Source: Gammaproteobacteria bacterium | GTDB taxonomy: Bacteria > Pseudomonadota > Gammaproteobacteria > Steroidobacterales > GCA-2729495 | NCBI GenBank assembly: GCA_030426355.1 | Contig: JAUHYQ010000004.1 | Span: forward strand, 1 to 64,000 | DNA length: 64,000 bases | Direction of reading: 5' to 3' | In this document: piece by piece, positions 19,080 through 28,737 of the stretch | Position numbering within the stretch: the first letter of the stretch is position 1 | Layout of the letters: each line of letters begins with the position of its first letter | The notes under the pieces: generated by a model | What the model was told of the DNA's origin: nothing | The model's input: the letters and a program-made list of their open reading frames with translations, nothing else | Databases searched by the model: none | Position numbers and translations under genes: made by a program

Positions 19080-19700
19080 ATGGCTAATAAATCCTCCAGT
19101 GCCCGCTGGAAGCAGCGTCAGGCGAACGACCCGTATGTGCAGCGCGCGCAGCGGGAGGGGTGGCGTTCGCGTGCGGTCTTTAAGCTGGAAGAAATTGACC
19201 AGAAACAGCGGTTATTCCGCAACGGTATGGTCGTGGTTGACTTAGGCGCGGCACCTGGCGGCTGGAGCCAATATGCGGCGCGGAAAGTGTTGCCCAAGGG
19301 CAAAATTATTGCCACCGATTTGCTGGAGATTGAGCCGATCGATGGGGTCCAATTTATCCAGGGCGATTTCACCGCCGATATTGCGCTGCAGCAGCTACTA
19401 ATAGCGCTCGGTGATGACAAGGCTGACCTTGTAATGTCCGACATGGCACCCAACATAAGTGGTATGCGCTCTGTTGATCAGCCCCGCAGCATGTATCTGG
19501 CCGAACTGGCGCATGATTTAGCTGTCCAAACTCTCACATCCGGTGGAGCCTTTCTGACGAAAGTATTTATGGGTGAGGGCTTTGACGAGTTGATCAGCAG
19601 CTGCAGGGAGCGATTTAGCAGCGTAAAAGTGCTAAAACCGGCTGCATCCCGCGCCGAGAGCCGTGAGACCTACATCGCGGCTCGTGGTTTTAGATTATAG
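19080..19700 (+). CDS. rlmE: 23S rRNA 2'-O-ribose U2552 methyltransferase RlmE
   Basis: Methylates U2552 of 23S rRNA at a late step of 50S assembly. The 206-residue protein has the K-D-K catalytic triad: Lys in SRAVFKLEEID, Asp in MSDMAPNISG and Lys in FLTKVFMGEG. The SAM-binding motif is VVDLGAAPGGWSQ. The ATG at 19080 has a short CAGG just upstream and a TTATAC -10-like box 5 bases earlier. ftsH follows after 62 bp. Confidence 0.97.
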   Translation: MANKSSSARWKQRQANDPYVQRAQREGWRSRAVFKLEEIDQKQRLFRNGMVVVDLGAAPGGWSQYAARKVLPKGKIIATDLLEIEPIDGVQFIQGDFTADIALQQLLIALGDDKADLVMSDMAPNISGMRSVDQPRSMYLAELAHDLAVQTLTSGGAFLTKVFMGEGFDELISSCRERFSSVKVLKPAASRAESRETYIAARGFRL

Positions 19701-19762
19701 TAGCCTGATGTACCAGATCGGCCGAAAACCTGTTTAAGGCCGAGCACAATAACGGAGTTCAA

Positions 19763-21688
19763 GTGAACGAACTTGCTAAAAATGTCATTCTTTGGGTCGT
19801 AATCGCCTTCGTGTTGTTGTCGGTTTTCAACAACTTCGCGACCAGTCCGCGGGTGACCGCAACACTCGAATATTCCGAGTTTCTGGACTATGTAGAAACC
19901 GGCCAGGTAAATAAGGTCAGGTTCGATGGTCGCGAGATCAGCGGCCAATTGAAATCAGGCGGAGAATTCAAAACTTTCAGCCCGGAAACTGATAACACCG
20001 CTGTAATCGGGTTATTGGCCAACAACAACGTGACCTTTAGTGGTACCGAGGTCAAGGGCCAGAGTATTTTCCTGAGTTTGTTGATTAATGCATTTCCGGT
20101 GCTGTTGCTGATCGGCGTATGGATATATTTCATGCGGCAGATGCAGGGTGGCGGCGGCGGCCGGGGTGCCATGTCTTTTGGCAAGAGCCGCGCGCGATTG
20201 CTGGGAGAGGATCAGGTCAACGTGACCTTTGCCGATGTGGCAGGTGTTGAAGAAGCCAAGGAAGAGCTCGTTGAAGTTGTCGACTTCCTCATGGATCCCG
20301 CCAAGTTCCAGCGCCTCGGTGGCAAGATTCCTAAAGGCGTGCTGTTGGTGGGCTCGCCGGGCACTGGTAAAACCTTGCTGGCCCGCTCAGTCGCCGGCGA
20401 AGCCAAGGTCCCGTTCTTTACAATTTCCGGTTCCGACTTTGTCGAAATGTTTGTCGGCGTCGGCGCTTCGCGAGTGCGCGATATGTTCGAGCAGGCCAAA
20501 AAACACGCGCCGTGCATTATTTTTATTGATGAAATCGACGCGGTGGGTCGGCATCGTGGTGCCGGCCTGGGTGGCGGGCACGACGAGCGCGAGCAAACAC
20601 TGAATCAGCTGTTGGTTGAGATGGACGGCTTTGAAGGCAACGAAGGCGTGATTGTGGTTGCCGCAACCAACCGGCCGGACGTGCTGGACCCGGCGTTATT
20701 GAGACCCGGGCGCTTTGATCGTCAGGTTGTTGTGCCGCTGCCGGACGTGCGCGGTCGCGAACAGATTCTGAAAGTTCATATGCGCAAGGTGCCTTTGGGC
20801 GAAGACGTAAAGCCAAACGTTATTGCTCGTGGTACGCCGGGCTTTTCCGGTGCCGATTTGGCCAACCTGGTTAACGAGGCGGCTTTGTTTGCAGCGCGGG
20901 CCAATAAGCGGACCGTGCAAATGGAGGAGTTCGAGCGCGCTAAGGACAAGATCATGATGGGCACCGAAAGGCGCTCAATGGTGATGAGTGATGACGAGAA
21001 AAAACTCACCGCTTATCACGAGGCCGGGCATGCGATCGTCGGTTTGTCCGTTACTGATCACGATCCCGTTTACAAGGTTTCGATTATTCCGCGTGGCCGT
21101 GCTTTAGGTGTCACGATGTTTTTGCCTGAAGAGGATCGATACAGTCACAGCAAGCGTCGGTTGATGAGCCAGATCACCAGCCTGTTTGGCGGCCGCATTG
21201 CCGAGGAGTTAATTTTCGGCCCGGATGCGGTGACCACCGGTGCGTCCAATGATATTGAACGCACCACCGAGCTTGCTCGCAACATGGTGACCAAGTGGGG
21301 TTTTTCAGATCGCCTGGGGCCGCTGGTATACACGGAAGAGGAAGGTGAAGTGTTCCTTGGCCGCTCGGTAACTCAACACAAGCAAGTCTCCGATGTCACG
21401 GTGCATGCCATCGATGAAGAAGTGCGCAAGATCATTGATGACACCTATGCACATGCAACGCAGATACTGAAAGACAACATAGACAAGCTGCATGCCATGG
21501 CTCAAGCGCTGATCAAGTATGAAACCATTGACCAGACGCAGATAAAAGCGATCATGGCGGGTGATGAGCCGCCACCGCCTGAAGAATGGACGAGTGGTGG
21601 TGACGGGCCCACTGCACCTGCAACGGATGCTCATGCGGCAGGGGCGGCTGACGGTGCAGATGTTGGCAAGCCAGCTGAGCAACACTAG
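19763..21688 (+). CDS. ftsH: ATP-dependent zinc metalloprotease FtsH
   Basis: A membrane-bound AAA+ protease that degrades misfolded membrane proteins and regulators such as LpxC and sigma-32. It has 641 residues with two N-terminal membrane segments (about 5-24 and 97-120), Walker A GSPGTGKT, Walker B IFIDEID, the SRH region, and the zinc site HEAGH in [11 protein letters not shown]. The C-terminal tail is Ala-rich and acidic. The GTG at 19763 has CGGAG upstream. A strong hairpin terminator follows the stop. Confidence 0.98.
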   Translation: MNELAKNVILWVVIAFVLLSVFNNFATSPRVTATLEYSEFLDYVETGQVNKVRFDGREISGQLKSGGEFKTFSPETDNTAVIGLLANNNVTFSGTEVKGQSIFLSLLINAFPVLLLIGVWIYFMRQMQGGGGGRGAMSFGKSRARLLGEDQVNVTFADVAGVEEAKEELVEVVDFLMDPAKFQRLGGKIPKGVLLVGSPGTGKTLLARSVAGEAKVPFFTISGSDFVEMFVGVGASRVRDMFEQAKKHAPCIIFIDEIDAVGRHRGAGLGGGHDEREQTLNQLLVEMDGFEGNEGVIVVAATNRPDVLDPALLRPGRFDRQVVVPLPDVRGREQILKVHMRKVPLGEDVKPNVIARGTPGFSGADLANLVNEAALFAARANKRTVQMEEFERAKDKIMMGTERRSMVMSDDEKKLTAYHEAGHAIVGLSVTDHDPVYKVSIIPRGRALGVTMFLPEEDRYSHSKRRLMSQITSLFGGRIAEELIFGPDAVTTGASNDIERTTELARNMVTKWGFSDRLGPLVYTEEEGEVFLGRSVTQHKQVSDVTVHAIDEEVRKIIDDTYAHATQILKDNIDKLHAMAQALIKYETIDQTQIKAIMAGDEPPPPEEWTSGGDGPTAPATDAHAAGAADGADVGKPAEQH

Positions 21689-21720
21689 TTGATCAATCTG
21701 CTTAATTAGTATTGAAATAT

Positions 21721-21752
21721 AACCGGCCCTGTACTCAGGGCCGGTTTAGTTT
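21721..21752 (+). terminator. Intrinsic terminator between ftsH and folP
   Basis: AACCGGCCCT (21721-21730) and AGGGCCGGTT (21737-21746) form a perfect 10-bp stem with a 6-base loop, followed by TAGTTT. The folP ATG is at 21753, only 6 bases past the stem, so the hairpin occupies the place where a ribosome-binding site would be. Confidence 0.8.
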
Positions 21753-22592
21753 ATGCAACTGCACTTTCAGCATTCCTCCCTCGATTTAAGCACCGCCCGT
21801 GTCATGGGGGTCCTTAACGTGACGCCCGATTCGTTTTCAGATGGTGGCTTGTATGTTGCGCATGAGTCGGCGGTAGAACATGCGCTGGCAATGATCGAAG
21901 ACGGCGCAGACATCGTGGATGTAGGCGGAGAATCGACCCGACCGGGCGCTGAGCCCGTCAGTGAGAGCGAAGAACTTGATCGAGTAATCGGCGTTATCGA
22001 GGCACTGCGACGCGAGACGGTAGTGCCCATTTCCATTGATACCAGCAAACCGGCAGTTATGCGCGCAGCTGTTGCCGCCGGCGCAGCAATGGTGAACGAC
22101 GTTTGCGCCTTGAAGAATTCAGACGTGAGTTCGCTTGCGGCGCTTGATGTGCCGGTATGCTTGATGCACATGCAGGGTGAGCCGCGCACCATGCAGAAAC
22201 AGCCGCGCTATGATGATGTGGTTGCAGAAGTCCGTGACTATCTGCGCCGTCGCGCGCAGGATTGCGAGATGGCAGGTATACCGGCTGAACGTATCGTGCT
22301 GGATCCCGGGTTTGGTTTTGGCAAAGATCTCCAGCACAACCTCGCGTTATTAAAGAATTTGGATAAATTAGTGGCTTGTGGCTATCCCGTATTGGTTGGA
22401 TTGTCGCGGAAATCGCTAATTCCCGCGATTATGGCAAGTGCAGGAAGAACGTCGCGGGCGCGCGACAGGGTCGGTGGAAGTGTGACACTGGCGTTGTACG
22501 CCGTTCGCCAGGGCGCTCATATCGTCCGTGTGCACGATGTTCGCGAGACCGTTGAAGGGCTTACAATTCAGCGCTCGCTCGATAACGACTAA
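21753..22592 (+). CDS. folP: Dihydropteroate synthase
   Basis: Joins p-aminobenzoate to the pterin precursor in folate synthesis; the sulfonamide target. The 279-residue protein has MGVLNVTPDSFSDGG (from residue 18), VDVGGESTRPGA, and the C-terminal VGLSRKS and RVHDVRET blocks. The ATG at 21753 aligns in length with the E. coli N-terminus, yet it has no Shine-Dalgarno and follows a terminator stem by only 6 bases. glmM follows, as in E. coli. Confidence 0.97.
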   Translation: MQLHFQHSSLDLSTARVMGVLNVTPDSFSDGGLYVAHESAVEHALAMIEDGADIVDVGGESTRPGAEPVSESEELDRVIGVIEALRRETVVPISIDTSKPAVMRAAVAAGAAMVNDVCALKNSDVSSLAALDVPVCLMHMQGEPRTMQKQPRYDDVVAEVRDYLRRRAQDCEMAGIPAERIVLDPGFGFGKDLQHNLALLKNLDKLVACGYPVLVGLSRKSLIPAIMASAGRTSRARDRVGGSVTLALYAVRQGAHIVRVHDVRETVEGLTIQRSLDND

Positions 22593-22643
22593 CTTAAGGT
22601 ATTACGGTCTCTTGTGATTTCGAGAGGCATCAGGGTACAGGGT

Positions 22644-23972
22644 ATGACACGCAAATTTTTTGGCACGGATGGCATCAGGGGAAGGGTTGGCGAAGAGCCG
22701 CTGACAGCAGAATTCGCGCTGCGTCTGGCCAGCGCAGCAGCGCGGGTGTTGGCACCAAATGGCGGTACGGTGACTATCGGCAAGGATACCCGGGTATCGG
22801 GGTACATGTTTGAGTCGGCGCTTGAGGCGGGTTTTGTGGCGGCCGGCATGGACGTCATGTTGCTGGGGCCGTTGCCGACGCCCGGCATAGCTTATCTGAC
22901 GCGTTCGCTGGGTGCCGATCTGGGGGTTGTAATCAGTGCTTCGCACAATGCTTTTCAGGACAACGGTATTAAGTTTTTTGATCGTCAGGGTCGCAAGTTG
23001 TCCGACGATGTGGAGCGCGCAATAGAAAGTAAATTGCTGGAGCCCGCAATAACTAAAGAATCTGAGTTGCTGGGGCGGGCGCATCGCATCGACAACGCCC
23101 GGACCCAGTATCAGTGGTTCGCGTTGTCGACCGTGCCGGGGGATCTGCGTCTTGACGGGTTGAAAATCGTTATCGATTGTTCGAACGGGGCCGGCTACAA
23201 GGTCGGGCCGCGTGTTTTGTCGGAACTGGGGGCGGACGTTGTGCCGATCGGATGTTCGCCGAATGGCAAGAATATAAATGCCGATTGCGGTTCCACGCAT
23301 CCCGAGTTGCTCCAGGCAACGGTTAAGGGTGTCAATGCGGATATCGGCATTGCACTTGATGGCGACGGTGATCGCCTGGTGATGGTCGACCATACCGGCG
23401 CGCTTGTGGACGGTGATCAGTTGCTGCATGTGCTCGCCACTGCGCGCAACGAGCAGGGTACGCTGCGCGGCCCGGTCGTGGGCACCCTCATGAGTAATCT
23501 GGGGCTGGAAAAATCCTTGCTGGCCCTGGGCATACCGTTTATGCGAGCCAATGTAGGCGATCGCTATGTGCTCGAAATGTTGCAGCAACATGACGGTATG
23601 TTGGGCGGTGAGACGTCGGGGCATCTTTTATGCCTGGATAAAACCACGACTGGCGACGGCCTGGTGAGCGCATTGCAGGTTCTCGCGGTATTAAGGGAGT
23701 CGGGTCGCACCCTGGCTGAACTTGCAGGGCGGATGCCCCGGTTCCCGCAAACCTTGCTGAATGTGCGTGTTGCAAGCACGCCGGATCTTGAAGCGGAGGC
23801 TATTCTCAGCGTCGTCCGCGCGGTCGAGGCCCAGTTGGGCGACCGGGGTCGCGTTGTACTGCGTGCATCGGGCACAGAGCCGGTCGTGCGCGTTATGGTC
23901 GAAGGTGAGGACGAGTCCGAAGTGGGCGAGGTCGCCGGGCGCATTGCGGACGCGGTCAAAAGTGCTGCCTAG
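22644..23972 (+). CDS. glmM: Phosphoglucosamine mutase
   Basis: Converts glucosamine-6-phosphate to glucosamine-1-phosphate for UDP-GlcNAc, and so for peptidoglycan and lipopolysaccharide. It has 442 residues, with the start FGTDGIRGRVG, the phosphoserine loop ISASHNAFQDNGIKFF (Ser near residue 101), the metal loop DGDGDRL, the sugar loop GGETSGHL and the phosphate loop RASGTEPVVRV. The ATG at 22644 gives the usual MTRKFFGTDG start. The gap to folP is 51 bp. Confidence 0.97.
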   Translation: MTRKFFGTDGIRGRVGEEPLTAEFALRLASAAARVLAPNGGTVTIGKDTRVSGYMFESALEAGFVAAGMDVMLLGPLPTPGIAYLTRSLGADLGVVISASHNAFQDNGIKFFDRQGRKLSDDVERAIESKLLEPAITKESELLGRAHRIDNARTQYQWFALSTVPGDLRLDGLKIVIDCSNGAGYKVGPRVLSELGADVVPIGCSPNGKNINADCGSTHPELLQATVKGVNADIGIALDGDGDRLVMVDHTGALVDGDQLLHVLATARNEQGTLRGPVVGTLMSNLGLEKSLLALGIPFMRANVGDRYVLEMLQQHDGMLGGETSGHLLCLDKTTTGDGLVSALQVLAVLRESGRTLAELAGRMPRFPQTLLNVRVASTPDLEAEAILSVVRAVEAQLGDRGRVVLRASGTEPVVRVMVEGEDESEVGEVAGRIADAVKSAA

Positions 23973-24010
23973 CGGCGTTATCGGGGTTGTTACGCATTGA
24001 TTTTCAGCGG

Positions 24011-24066
24011 GCGGAGGGCTAACCTTCCGCCCCGCAAGTGCCGGACCATTCAGGGCCGGCTTTTTT
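24011..24066 (+). terminator. Tandem hairpins and terminator before tpiA
   Basis: A first 8-bp stem is GCGGAGGG (24011-24018) with CCTTCCGC (24023-24030). A second stem, GCCGG (24040-24044) with CCGGC (24056-24060) extended by two inner pairs, is followed by six Ts. The second is a good intrinsic terminator for glmM. The tpiA start is 16 bases further on, so tpiA needs read-through or a start signal within this short stretch. Confidence 0.7.
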
Positions 24067-24082
24067 ACTGGGAAGCGAGGCA

Positions 24083-24835
24083 ATGCGCACACCGCTGGTG
24101 GCAGGCAACTGGAAGATGAACGGTTCGCGCGAAAGCGTGGCCGGGCTGATGCAGGGCATAACGGCCGGCGCGGGTCTGGAAGGCATGGAAATGCTGGTTT
24201 GCCCGCCGTTTGTCTACATTCCCCAGGTGGCAGCCGCCATTGGCGAGGCCCCTGTAGCGCTGGGTGGCCAGGATCTTTATACCGAGGCCAACGGAGCCTT
24301 TACCGGGGAGATTTCGGGCGCAATGCTGGCGGACGTGGGTTGCCAGTACGTCATCATCGGTCATTCTGAGCGGCGCGCCCTGCTCGGAGAAAGCGATGGA
24401 AAAATAGCCCGTAAGTTCTTGGCAGCACAAGAAAATAATTTGATTCCGATCCTGTGTCTTGGCGAAACACTGGATGAGCGTCAGGCTGACAGCACGTTGC
24501 AGGTGATTGGCAGCCAATTCAGCGCGGTGGTCGATGTGGTTGGCATAGAAGCCTTCGCTCGGGCCGTGGTTGCCTATGAGCCGGTTTGGGCCATTGGCAC
24601 CGGTGAAACCGCGACCCCGGAGCAGGCTCAGGAAGTTCATGCTGCCTTGCGCTCAATGGCGGCCAAGCGTAGTGCTAAAATAGCTGCGGATTTGCGGTTG
24701 CTGTACGGCGGCAGTGTAAAAGCCGCTAATGCTGCGGAACTTTTTTCCATGCCGGATATTGACGGTGGCTTGATTGGCGGGGCTTCGCTGGAAGCGAATG
24801 AGTTCCTCGCCATTTGTCGTGCCGCGACTGTTTGA
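24083..24835 (+). CDS. tpiA: Triosephosphate isomerase
   Basis: Interconverts dihydroxyacetone phosphate and glyceraldehyde-3-phosphate. The 250-residue TIM barrel has the catalytic Lys in GNWKMNG (residue 11 or so), His in IIGHSERR, Glu in YEPVWAIGTG and the phosphate loop LYGGSVKAAN. The ATG at 24083 has AGCGAGG upstream and gives the usual MRTPLVAGNWK start. secG follows after 15 bp. Confidence 0.97.
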   Translation: MRTPLVAGNWKMNGSRESVAGLMQGITAGAGLEGMEMLVCPPFVYIPQVAAAIGEAPVALGGQDLYTEANGAFTGEISGAMLADVGCQYVIIGHSERRALLGESDGKIARKFLAAQENNLIPILCLGETLDERQADSTLQVIGSQFSAVVDVVGIEAFARAVVAYEPVWAIGTGETATPEQAQEVHAALRSMAAKRSAKIAADLRLLYGGSVKAANAAELFSMPDIDGGLIGGASLEANEFLAICRAATV

Positions 24836-24850
24836 AATTGAAGAAGTCAT

Positions 24851-25264
24851 ATGAATACAGCTAATACTCTTTTATTAATAGCGCATGTGCTGATAGCGGC
24901 AGCGATCATCGGTCTGGTGATGCTGCAGAAAGGCAAGGGCGCTGACGCAGGTGCCGGTTTCGGCGCGGGCGCATCCGGGACAGTTTTCGGTGCCCGCGGT
25001 TCGGGCAATTTTTTGTCCCGTTCCACGGCGATCGCAGCGACGGCATTTTTCGCGACCAGCATGGGCTTGGCATACCTGAACCGTGATGTTGAGGTTGCGG
25101 GCAGCTTGCTTGAGACAGCTCCCGCAATTGAAACCACGGTTGCACCGACAGCGCCAACCGGTTTGGGTGTGAGCGACGATTTTGAATTACCGGCTTTGCC
25201 GGAGCTTGAAACGGAGGCGGCAACGGATGCCGCTAGTCCGGAAGAACAGGAAACATTGCAGTAA
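24851..25264 (+). CDS. secG: Preprotein translocase subunit SecG
   Basis: A small inner-membrane part of the SecYEG channel. It has 137 residues with two membrane segments (about 4-22 and 56-75) around the family core VMLQKGKGADAGAGFGAGASGTVFGARGSGNFLSR, then a variable acidic C-terminal tail. It lies between tpiA and a tRNA-Leu gene, a common gammaproteobacterial order. Confidence 0.95.
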   Translation: MNTANTLLLIAHVLIAAAIIGLVMLQKGKGADAGAGFGAGASGTVFGARGSGNFLSRSTAIAATAFFATSMGLAYLNRDVEVAGSLLETAPAIETTVAPTAPTGLGVSDDFELPALPELETEAATDAASPEEQETLQ

Positions 25265-25277
25265 GAATCCTGGTTTA

Positions 25278-25362
25278 GCCGATGTGGTGGAATTGGTAGA
25301 CACGCTGTCTTGAGGGGGCAGTGGCGCGAGCCGTGCCGGTTCGAGTCCGGCCATCGGCACCA
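25278..25362 (+). tRNA. tRNA-Leu (GAG anticodon)
   Basis: An 85-nt class II tRNA with encoded CCA. The acceptor GCCGATG pairs with CATCGGC, the anticodon loop is TTGAGGG between CTGTC and GGCAG, giving GAG, the long variable arm is GGC-GCGA-GCC, and the T arm has GCCGG-TTCGAGT-CCGGC. It lies 13 bp after secG and 18 bp before nuoA, so it may be cut from a longer transcript. Confidence 0.97.
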
Positions 25363-25380
25363 TTAATTACGGAAAGAATC

Positions 25381-25740
25381 ATGTTGGTTCAAAATTACGT
25401 ACCGGCCCTGATGTTCTTGGGCATTGCCTCGATTATCGGGCTTGTGCTTTTGGCATTGGGTTTTACGCTCGGTCGCGGATCTAAAGATGCCGCCAAGCTG
25501 TCCCAGTACGAGTGCGGGTTCGAAGCTTTCGACGATTCGCGCATGAAGTTTGACGTGCGTTATTACCTCGTCGCCATACTCTTCATAATTTTTGACCTCG
25601 AAATAGCCTTCCTTTTCCCGTGGGCGATATCTCTCGATGCAATTGGATCATTCGGGCTGGTCGCTATGGGTATTTTCCTACTGGTACTGGTAGTGGGTTT
25701 TATTTACGAATGGAAAAAGGGTGCGCTTGAATGGGATTGA
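25381..25740 (+). CDS. nuoA: NADH-quinone oxidoreductase subunit A
   Basis: A membrane subunit of complex I at the junction of the two arms. It has 119 residues and three membrane helices, with the conserved loop [32 protein letters not shown]-type sequence (residues about 40-72). The ATG at 25381 has GGAAAG upstream. The end overlaps nuoB by 10 bases. First gene of a complete fourteen-gene nuo cluster. Confidence 0.96.
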   Translation: MLVQNYVPALMFLGIASIIGLVLLALGFTLGRGSKDAAKLSQYECGFEAFDDSRMKFDVRYYLVAILFIIFDLEIAFLFPWAISLDAIGSFGLVAMGIFLLVLVVGFIYEWKKGALEWD

Positions 25741-26261
25741 CCGAAACCCTGCCAACTGACCTGCCGACAACCCATCAGCAGGAAGGTTTCGTTGTTACCA
25801 AGATGGGCCATCTGATTGACTGGGCGACGGAGAGCCCCGTGGCCAAGTGGGCTCGCACGGGTTCGATGTGGCCGATGAGTTTTGGGTTGGCGTGCTGTGC
25901 TGTCGAGATGATGCAAGCGGGTGCGTCGCGTTACGATCTGGACAGGTTTGGTGTGATCTTCAGGCCCAGCCCGCGGCAATCGGATGTCATGATCGTTGCA
26001 GGAACACTGTGCAACAAGATGGCACCCGCATTGCGCAAGGTCTACGACCAGATGACCGAGCCGCGCTGGGTGATATCAATGGGTTCTTGCGCGAACGGCG
26101 GGGGTTACTACCACTATTCATACTCCGTCGTGCGCGGCTGCGACCGCATCGTGCCGGTTGACGTTTACGTGCCGGGCTGTCCTCCCACAGCTGAGGCACT
26201 GCTCTACGGCATTATCCAGCTGCAAAACAAAATTCGCCGCGAAAGCACGATAAACCGGTAA
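25731..26261 (+). CDS. nuoB: NADH-quinone oxidoreductase subunit B
   Basis: Carries the terminal iron-sulfur cluster N2 that passes electrons to quinone. The 176-residue protein has all four cysteine ligands: the CC pair in [10 protein letters not shown], one in [12 protein letters not shown] and one in [11 protein letters not shown]. It overlaps nuoA and is followed 6 bp later by nuoC. Confidence 0.97.
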   Translation: MGLTETLPTDLPTTHQQEGFVVTKMGHLIDWATESPVAKWARTGSMWPMSFGLACCAVEMMQAGASRYDLDRFGVIFRPSPRQSDVMIVAGTLCNKMAPALRKVYDQMTEPRWVISMGSCANGGGYYHYSYSVVRGCDRIVPVDVYVPGCPPTAEALLYGIIQLQNKIRRESTINR

Positions 26262-26267
26262 ACTACG

Positions 26268-26978
26268 ATGTCACTTAACAATCGTTATCAGGCTTTGGCG
26301 GCCAGTATTGCAGAGCGCTTCGGTGAGCAACTGCATCAGGTGCCCTCTATATGCGATGAACTGACCTACGAGTTGGATAAAGCCGACCTGGTGCATGTCG
26401 CAACAGCATTACGTGACGAACCCGGCTTTGCATTCGAGTCTCTGGTCGATTTGTGCGGCGTGGATTATTTGCAGTACGGCGAAAGCGAGTGGCAAACCCG
26501 CAGCGCAACCAGCAGTGGGTTCAGTCGCGGTGTTGAACGCGAGGTGATTGTCCCCGATGCCGATACTGTCTTCGATTCGCAACGGTTTGCGGCGGTGTAT
26601 CACCTGTTGTCACTTTCTCATAACACGCGCCTCCGTTTGCGGGTGTACACGGGTGCTAGTAATCCCCCGATAATCCCGTCCGTGGTGGGTGTATGGCCGT
26701 CTGCAAACTGGTACGAGCGTGAAGCGTTTGACCTGTTCGGAATCCTGTTTGAAGGTCACCCCGACTTGCGCCGCATTCTCACGGACTACGGTTTTATTGG
26801 TCATCCGTTCCGCAAAGATTTTCCCCTGAGTGGCAACGTGGAAGTGCGCTACGACGAAGAGCAGGGCAGAGTGGTCTATGAACCCGTTCAGATAGAGCCA
26901 CGGACGTTGGTGCCCCGTACCATCCGTGACGATAATCGATACAGCGATGAAATCAGGAAGTTCGGCGATGGCAGCTGA
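26268..26978 (+). CDS. nuoC: NADH-quinone oxidoreductase subunit C
   Basis: A peripheral-arm subunit with 236 residues. The signature [29 protein letters not shown] lies near residues 145-175 and is followed by [13 protein letters not shown] loop of about 30 residues (around 70-100) has little conservation. It is a separate gene, unlike the fused nuoCD of E. coli. Its end overlaps nuoD by 11 bases. Confidence 0.96.
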   Translation: MSLNNRYQALAASIAERFGEQLHQVPSICDELTYELDKADLVHVATALRDEPGFAFESLVDLCGVDYLQYGESEWQTRSATSSGFSRGVEREVIVPDADTVFDSQRFAAVYHLLSLSHNTRLRLRVYTGASNPPIIPSVVGVWPSANWYEREAFDLFGILFEGHPDLRRILTDYGFIGHPFRKDFPLSGNVEVRYDEEQGRVVYEPVQIEPRTLVPRTIRDDNRYSDEIRKFGDGS

Positions 26979-28224
26979 GTTCCAGAATTTCACCCTCAAC
27001 TTTGGTCCGCAGCATCCGGCTGCCCACGGTGTGCTGCGTCTGATCCTTGAGATGGATGGCGAAACCATCCAAAAAGCGGATCCGCATATAGGCTTGCTGC
27101 ACAGGGCTACGGAAAAGTTGGCCGAATCAAAGCCCTTTAACCAAAGCATTGGTTATATGGATCGACTCGATTACGTGTCGATGATGTGCAATGAGCACGG
27201 CTATGTATTAGCAATAGAAAAATTGTTGGGCACCAAGGTGCCGGTGCGGGCTCAGTATATTCGCGTCATGTTCGATGAAATCACGCGGATCCTGAATCAC
27301 CTGATGTGGTTAGGAGCTCATGGTCTCGATATCGGAGCCATGACCATGTTCCTGTACTGCTTTCGCGAGCGCGAAGACCTGATGGATTGCTACGAAGCCG
27401 TGTCGGGATCGCGCATGCACGCGACCTATTATCGGCCCGGTGGTGTGTATCGTGATTTGCCGGACAGCATGCCGCATTATCAGCCGTCCAAGTGGCATAA
27501 CGAAAAGGATGTGGCGCGCATGAACGCCGCGCGTTCCGGCACGATGCTGGATTTTATTCAGGACTTCACTGATCGTTTTCCGGCCCGCATTGACGAATAC
27601 GAGACTCTGCTGACTGACAACCGCATCTGGAAGCAGCGCACGGTCAATATCGGCGTGGTTTCCCCCGAGAGAGCCAAGGCGCTGGGCTTTACCGGCCCCA
27701 TGTTGCGCGGTTCAGGCGTGGAGTGGGATCTGCGCAAGAAACAGCCATACGCGGTATATGCCGATCTGGATTTCGATATTCCGGTCGGTGTCAACGGCGA
27801 TTGTTACGACCGCTATTTGGTGCGTGTCGAAGAACTGCGTCAGTCAAATCGTATTGTCCGGCAGTGCGTGGAATGGTTACGCAAGAACCCGGGGCCGGTT
27901 ATGGTGGATGACCATAAGCTGGTACCGCCGACGCGTGCGGAAATGAAAGGCGACATGGAGTCGCTCATTCATCACTTTAAACTGTTTACCGAGGGGTACA
28001 GCGTCCCTGCAGGTGAAGCCTACGCGGCAGTCGAGCATCCTAAAGGCGAGTTCGGCGTGTTCCTGATTTCCGATGGTGCTAACAAGCCATATCGCTTAAA
28101 GGTTCGCGCGCCGGGCTTTGCGCATTTGTCCGCCATGAACGAAATGGTGGAGGGGCATATGCTGGCCGACGTGGTTGCCATTATCGGTACGCAGGATGTC
28201 GTGTTCGGGGAAATAGACCGGTAG
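26968..28224 (+). CDS. nuoD: NADH-quinone oxidoreductase subunit D
   Basis: The 49-kDa subunit that forms the quinone site with NuoB. It has 418 residues, with [14 protein letters not shown] near the start, [12 protein letters not shown], the helix block [16 protein letters not shown], and the C-terminal [18 protein letters not shown]. The ATG at 26968 has AGGAAG upstream and gives the family start [13 protein letters not shown]; a longer reading would overlap nuoC further. Confidence 0.97.
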   Translation: MAAEFQNFTLNFGPQHPAAHGVLRLILEMDGETIQKADPHIGLLHRATEKLAESKPFNQSIGYMDRLDYVSMMCNEHGYVLAIEKLLGTKVPVRAQYIRVMFDEITRILNHLMWLGAHGLDIGAMTMFLYCFREREDLMDCYEAVSGSRMHATYYRPGGVYRDLPDSMPHYQPSKWHNEKDVARMNAARSGTMLDFIQDFTDRFPARIDEYETLLTDNRIWKQRTVNIGVVSPERAKALGFTGPMLRGSGVEWDLRKKQPYAVYADLDFDIPVGVNGDCYDRYLVRVEELRQSNRIVRQCVEWLRKNPGPVMVDDHKLVPPTRAEMKGDMESLIHHFKLFTEGYSVPAGEAYAAVEHPKGEFGVFLISDGANKPYRLKVRAPGFAHLSAMNEMVEGHMLADVVAIIGTQDVVFGEIDR

Positions 28225-28230
28225 TTATTG

Positions 28231-28728
28231 ATGAACACCGAAATGAAAGCGCAGCTGAGCGGCCATGCTCGCGAAGAGATAGATCACTGGATTGCGAAAT
28301 TCCCGCAAGGGAAACAGCGCTCGGCTGTAATTGCGGCGCTACACATTGTGCAGCATGAGAATCAGGGTTATTTGACACCGGCGCTTATGGATGCGGTGGC
28401 CGATTATCTGGATCTTGAGCCAGTGCAGGTTTATGAAGTCGCCGCTTTTTATTCCATGTTCGAAACAGAAAAAGTGGGCCGTCACTGCGTATCCGTTTGC
28501 ACCAACGTCTCCTGCATGCTTCGCGGCAGCGACGAGATTGTGTCGCACATCGAAAATAAATACGGCATCAAGACGGGCGAAAGTACGGCGGATGGCAAAA
28601 TATTTTTGAAGATTGAGGAAGAGTGTCTGGCAGCATGTACGGGCGCTCCGATGATGATGGTTAACCACAAGTTCTACGAGAATCTAACGCCTGCGAGCGT
28701 GGATGAGATTCTGGACGCACTGGATTAG
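28231..28728 (+). CDS. nuoE: NADH-quinone oxidoreductase subunit E
   Basis: A 165-residue thioredoxin-like subunit holding the 2Fe-2S cluster N1a. The four ligands are in CTNVSCMLRG and EECLAACTGAP. ATG at 28231 is preferred to the TTG just before it. nuoF follows after 9 bp. Confidence 0.96.
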   Translation: MNTEMKAQLSGHAREEIDHWIAKFPQGKQRSAVIAALHIVQHENQGYLTPALMDAVADYLDLEPVQVYEVAAFYSMFETEKVGRHCVSVCTNVSCMLRGSDEIVSHIENKYGIKTGESTADGKIFLKIEEECLAACTGAPMMMVNHKFYENLTPASVDEILDALD

Positions 28729-28737
28729 AGGCCGGCA

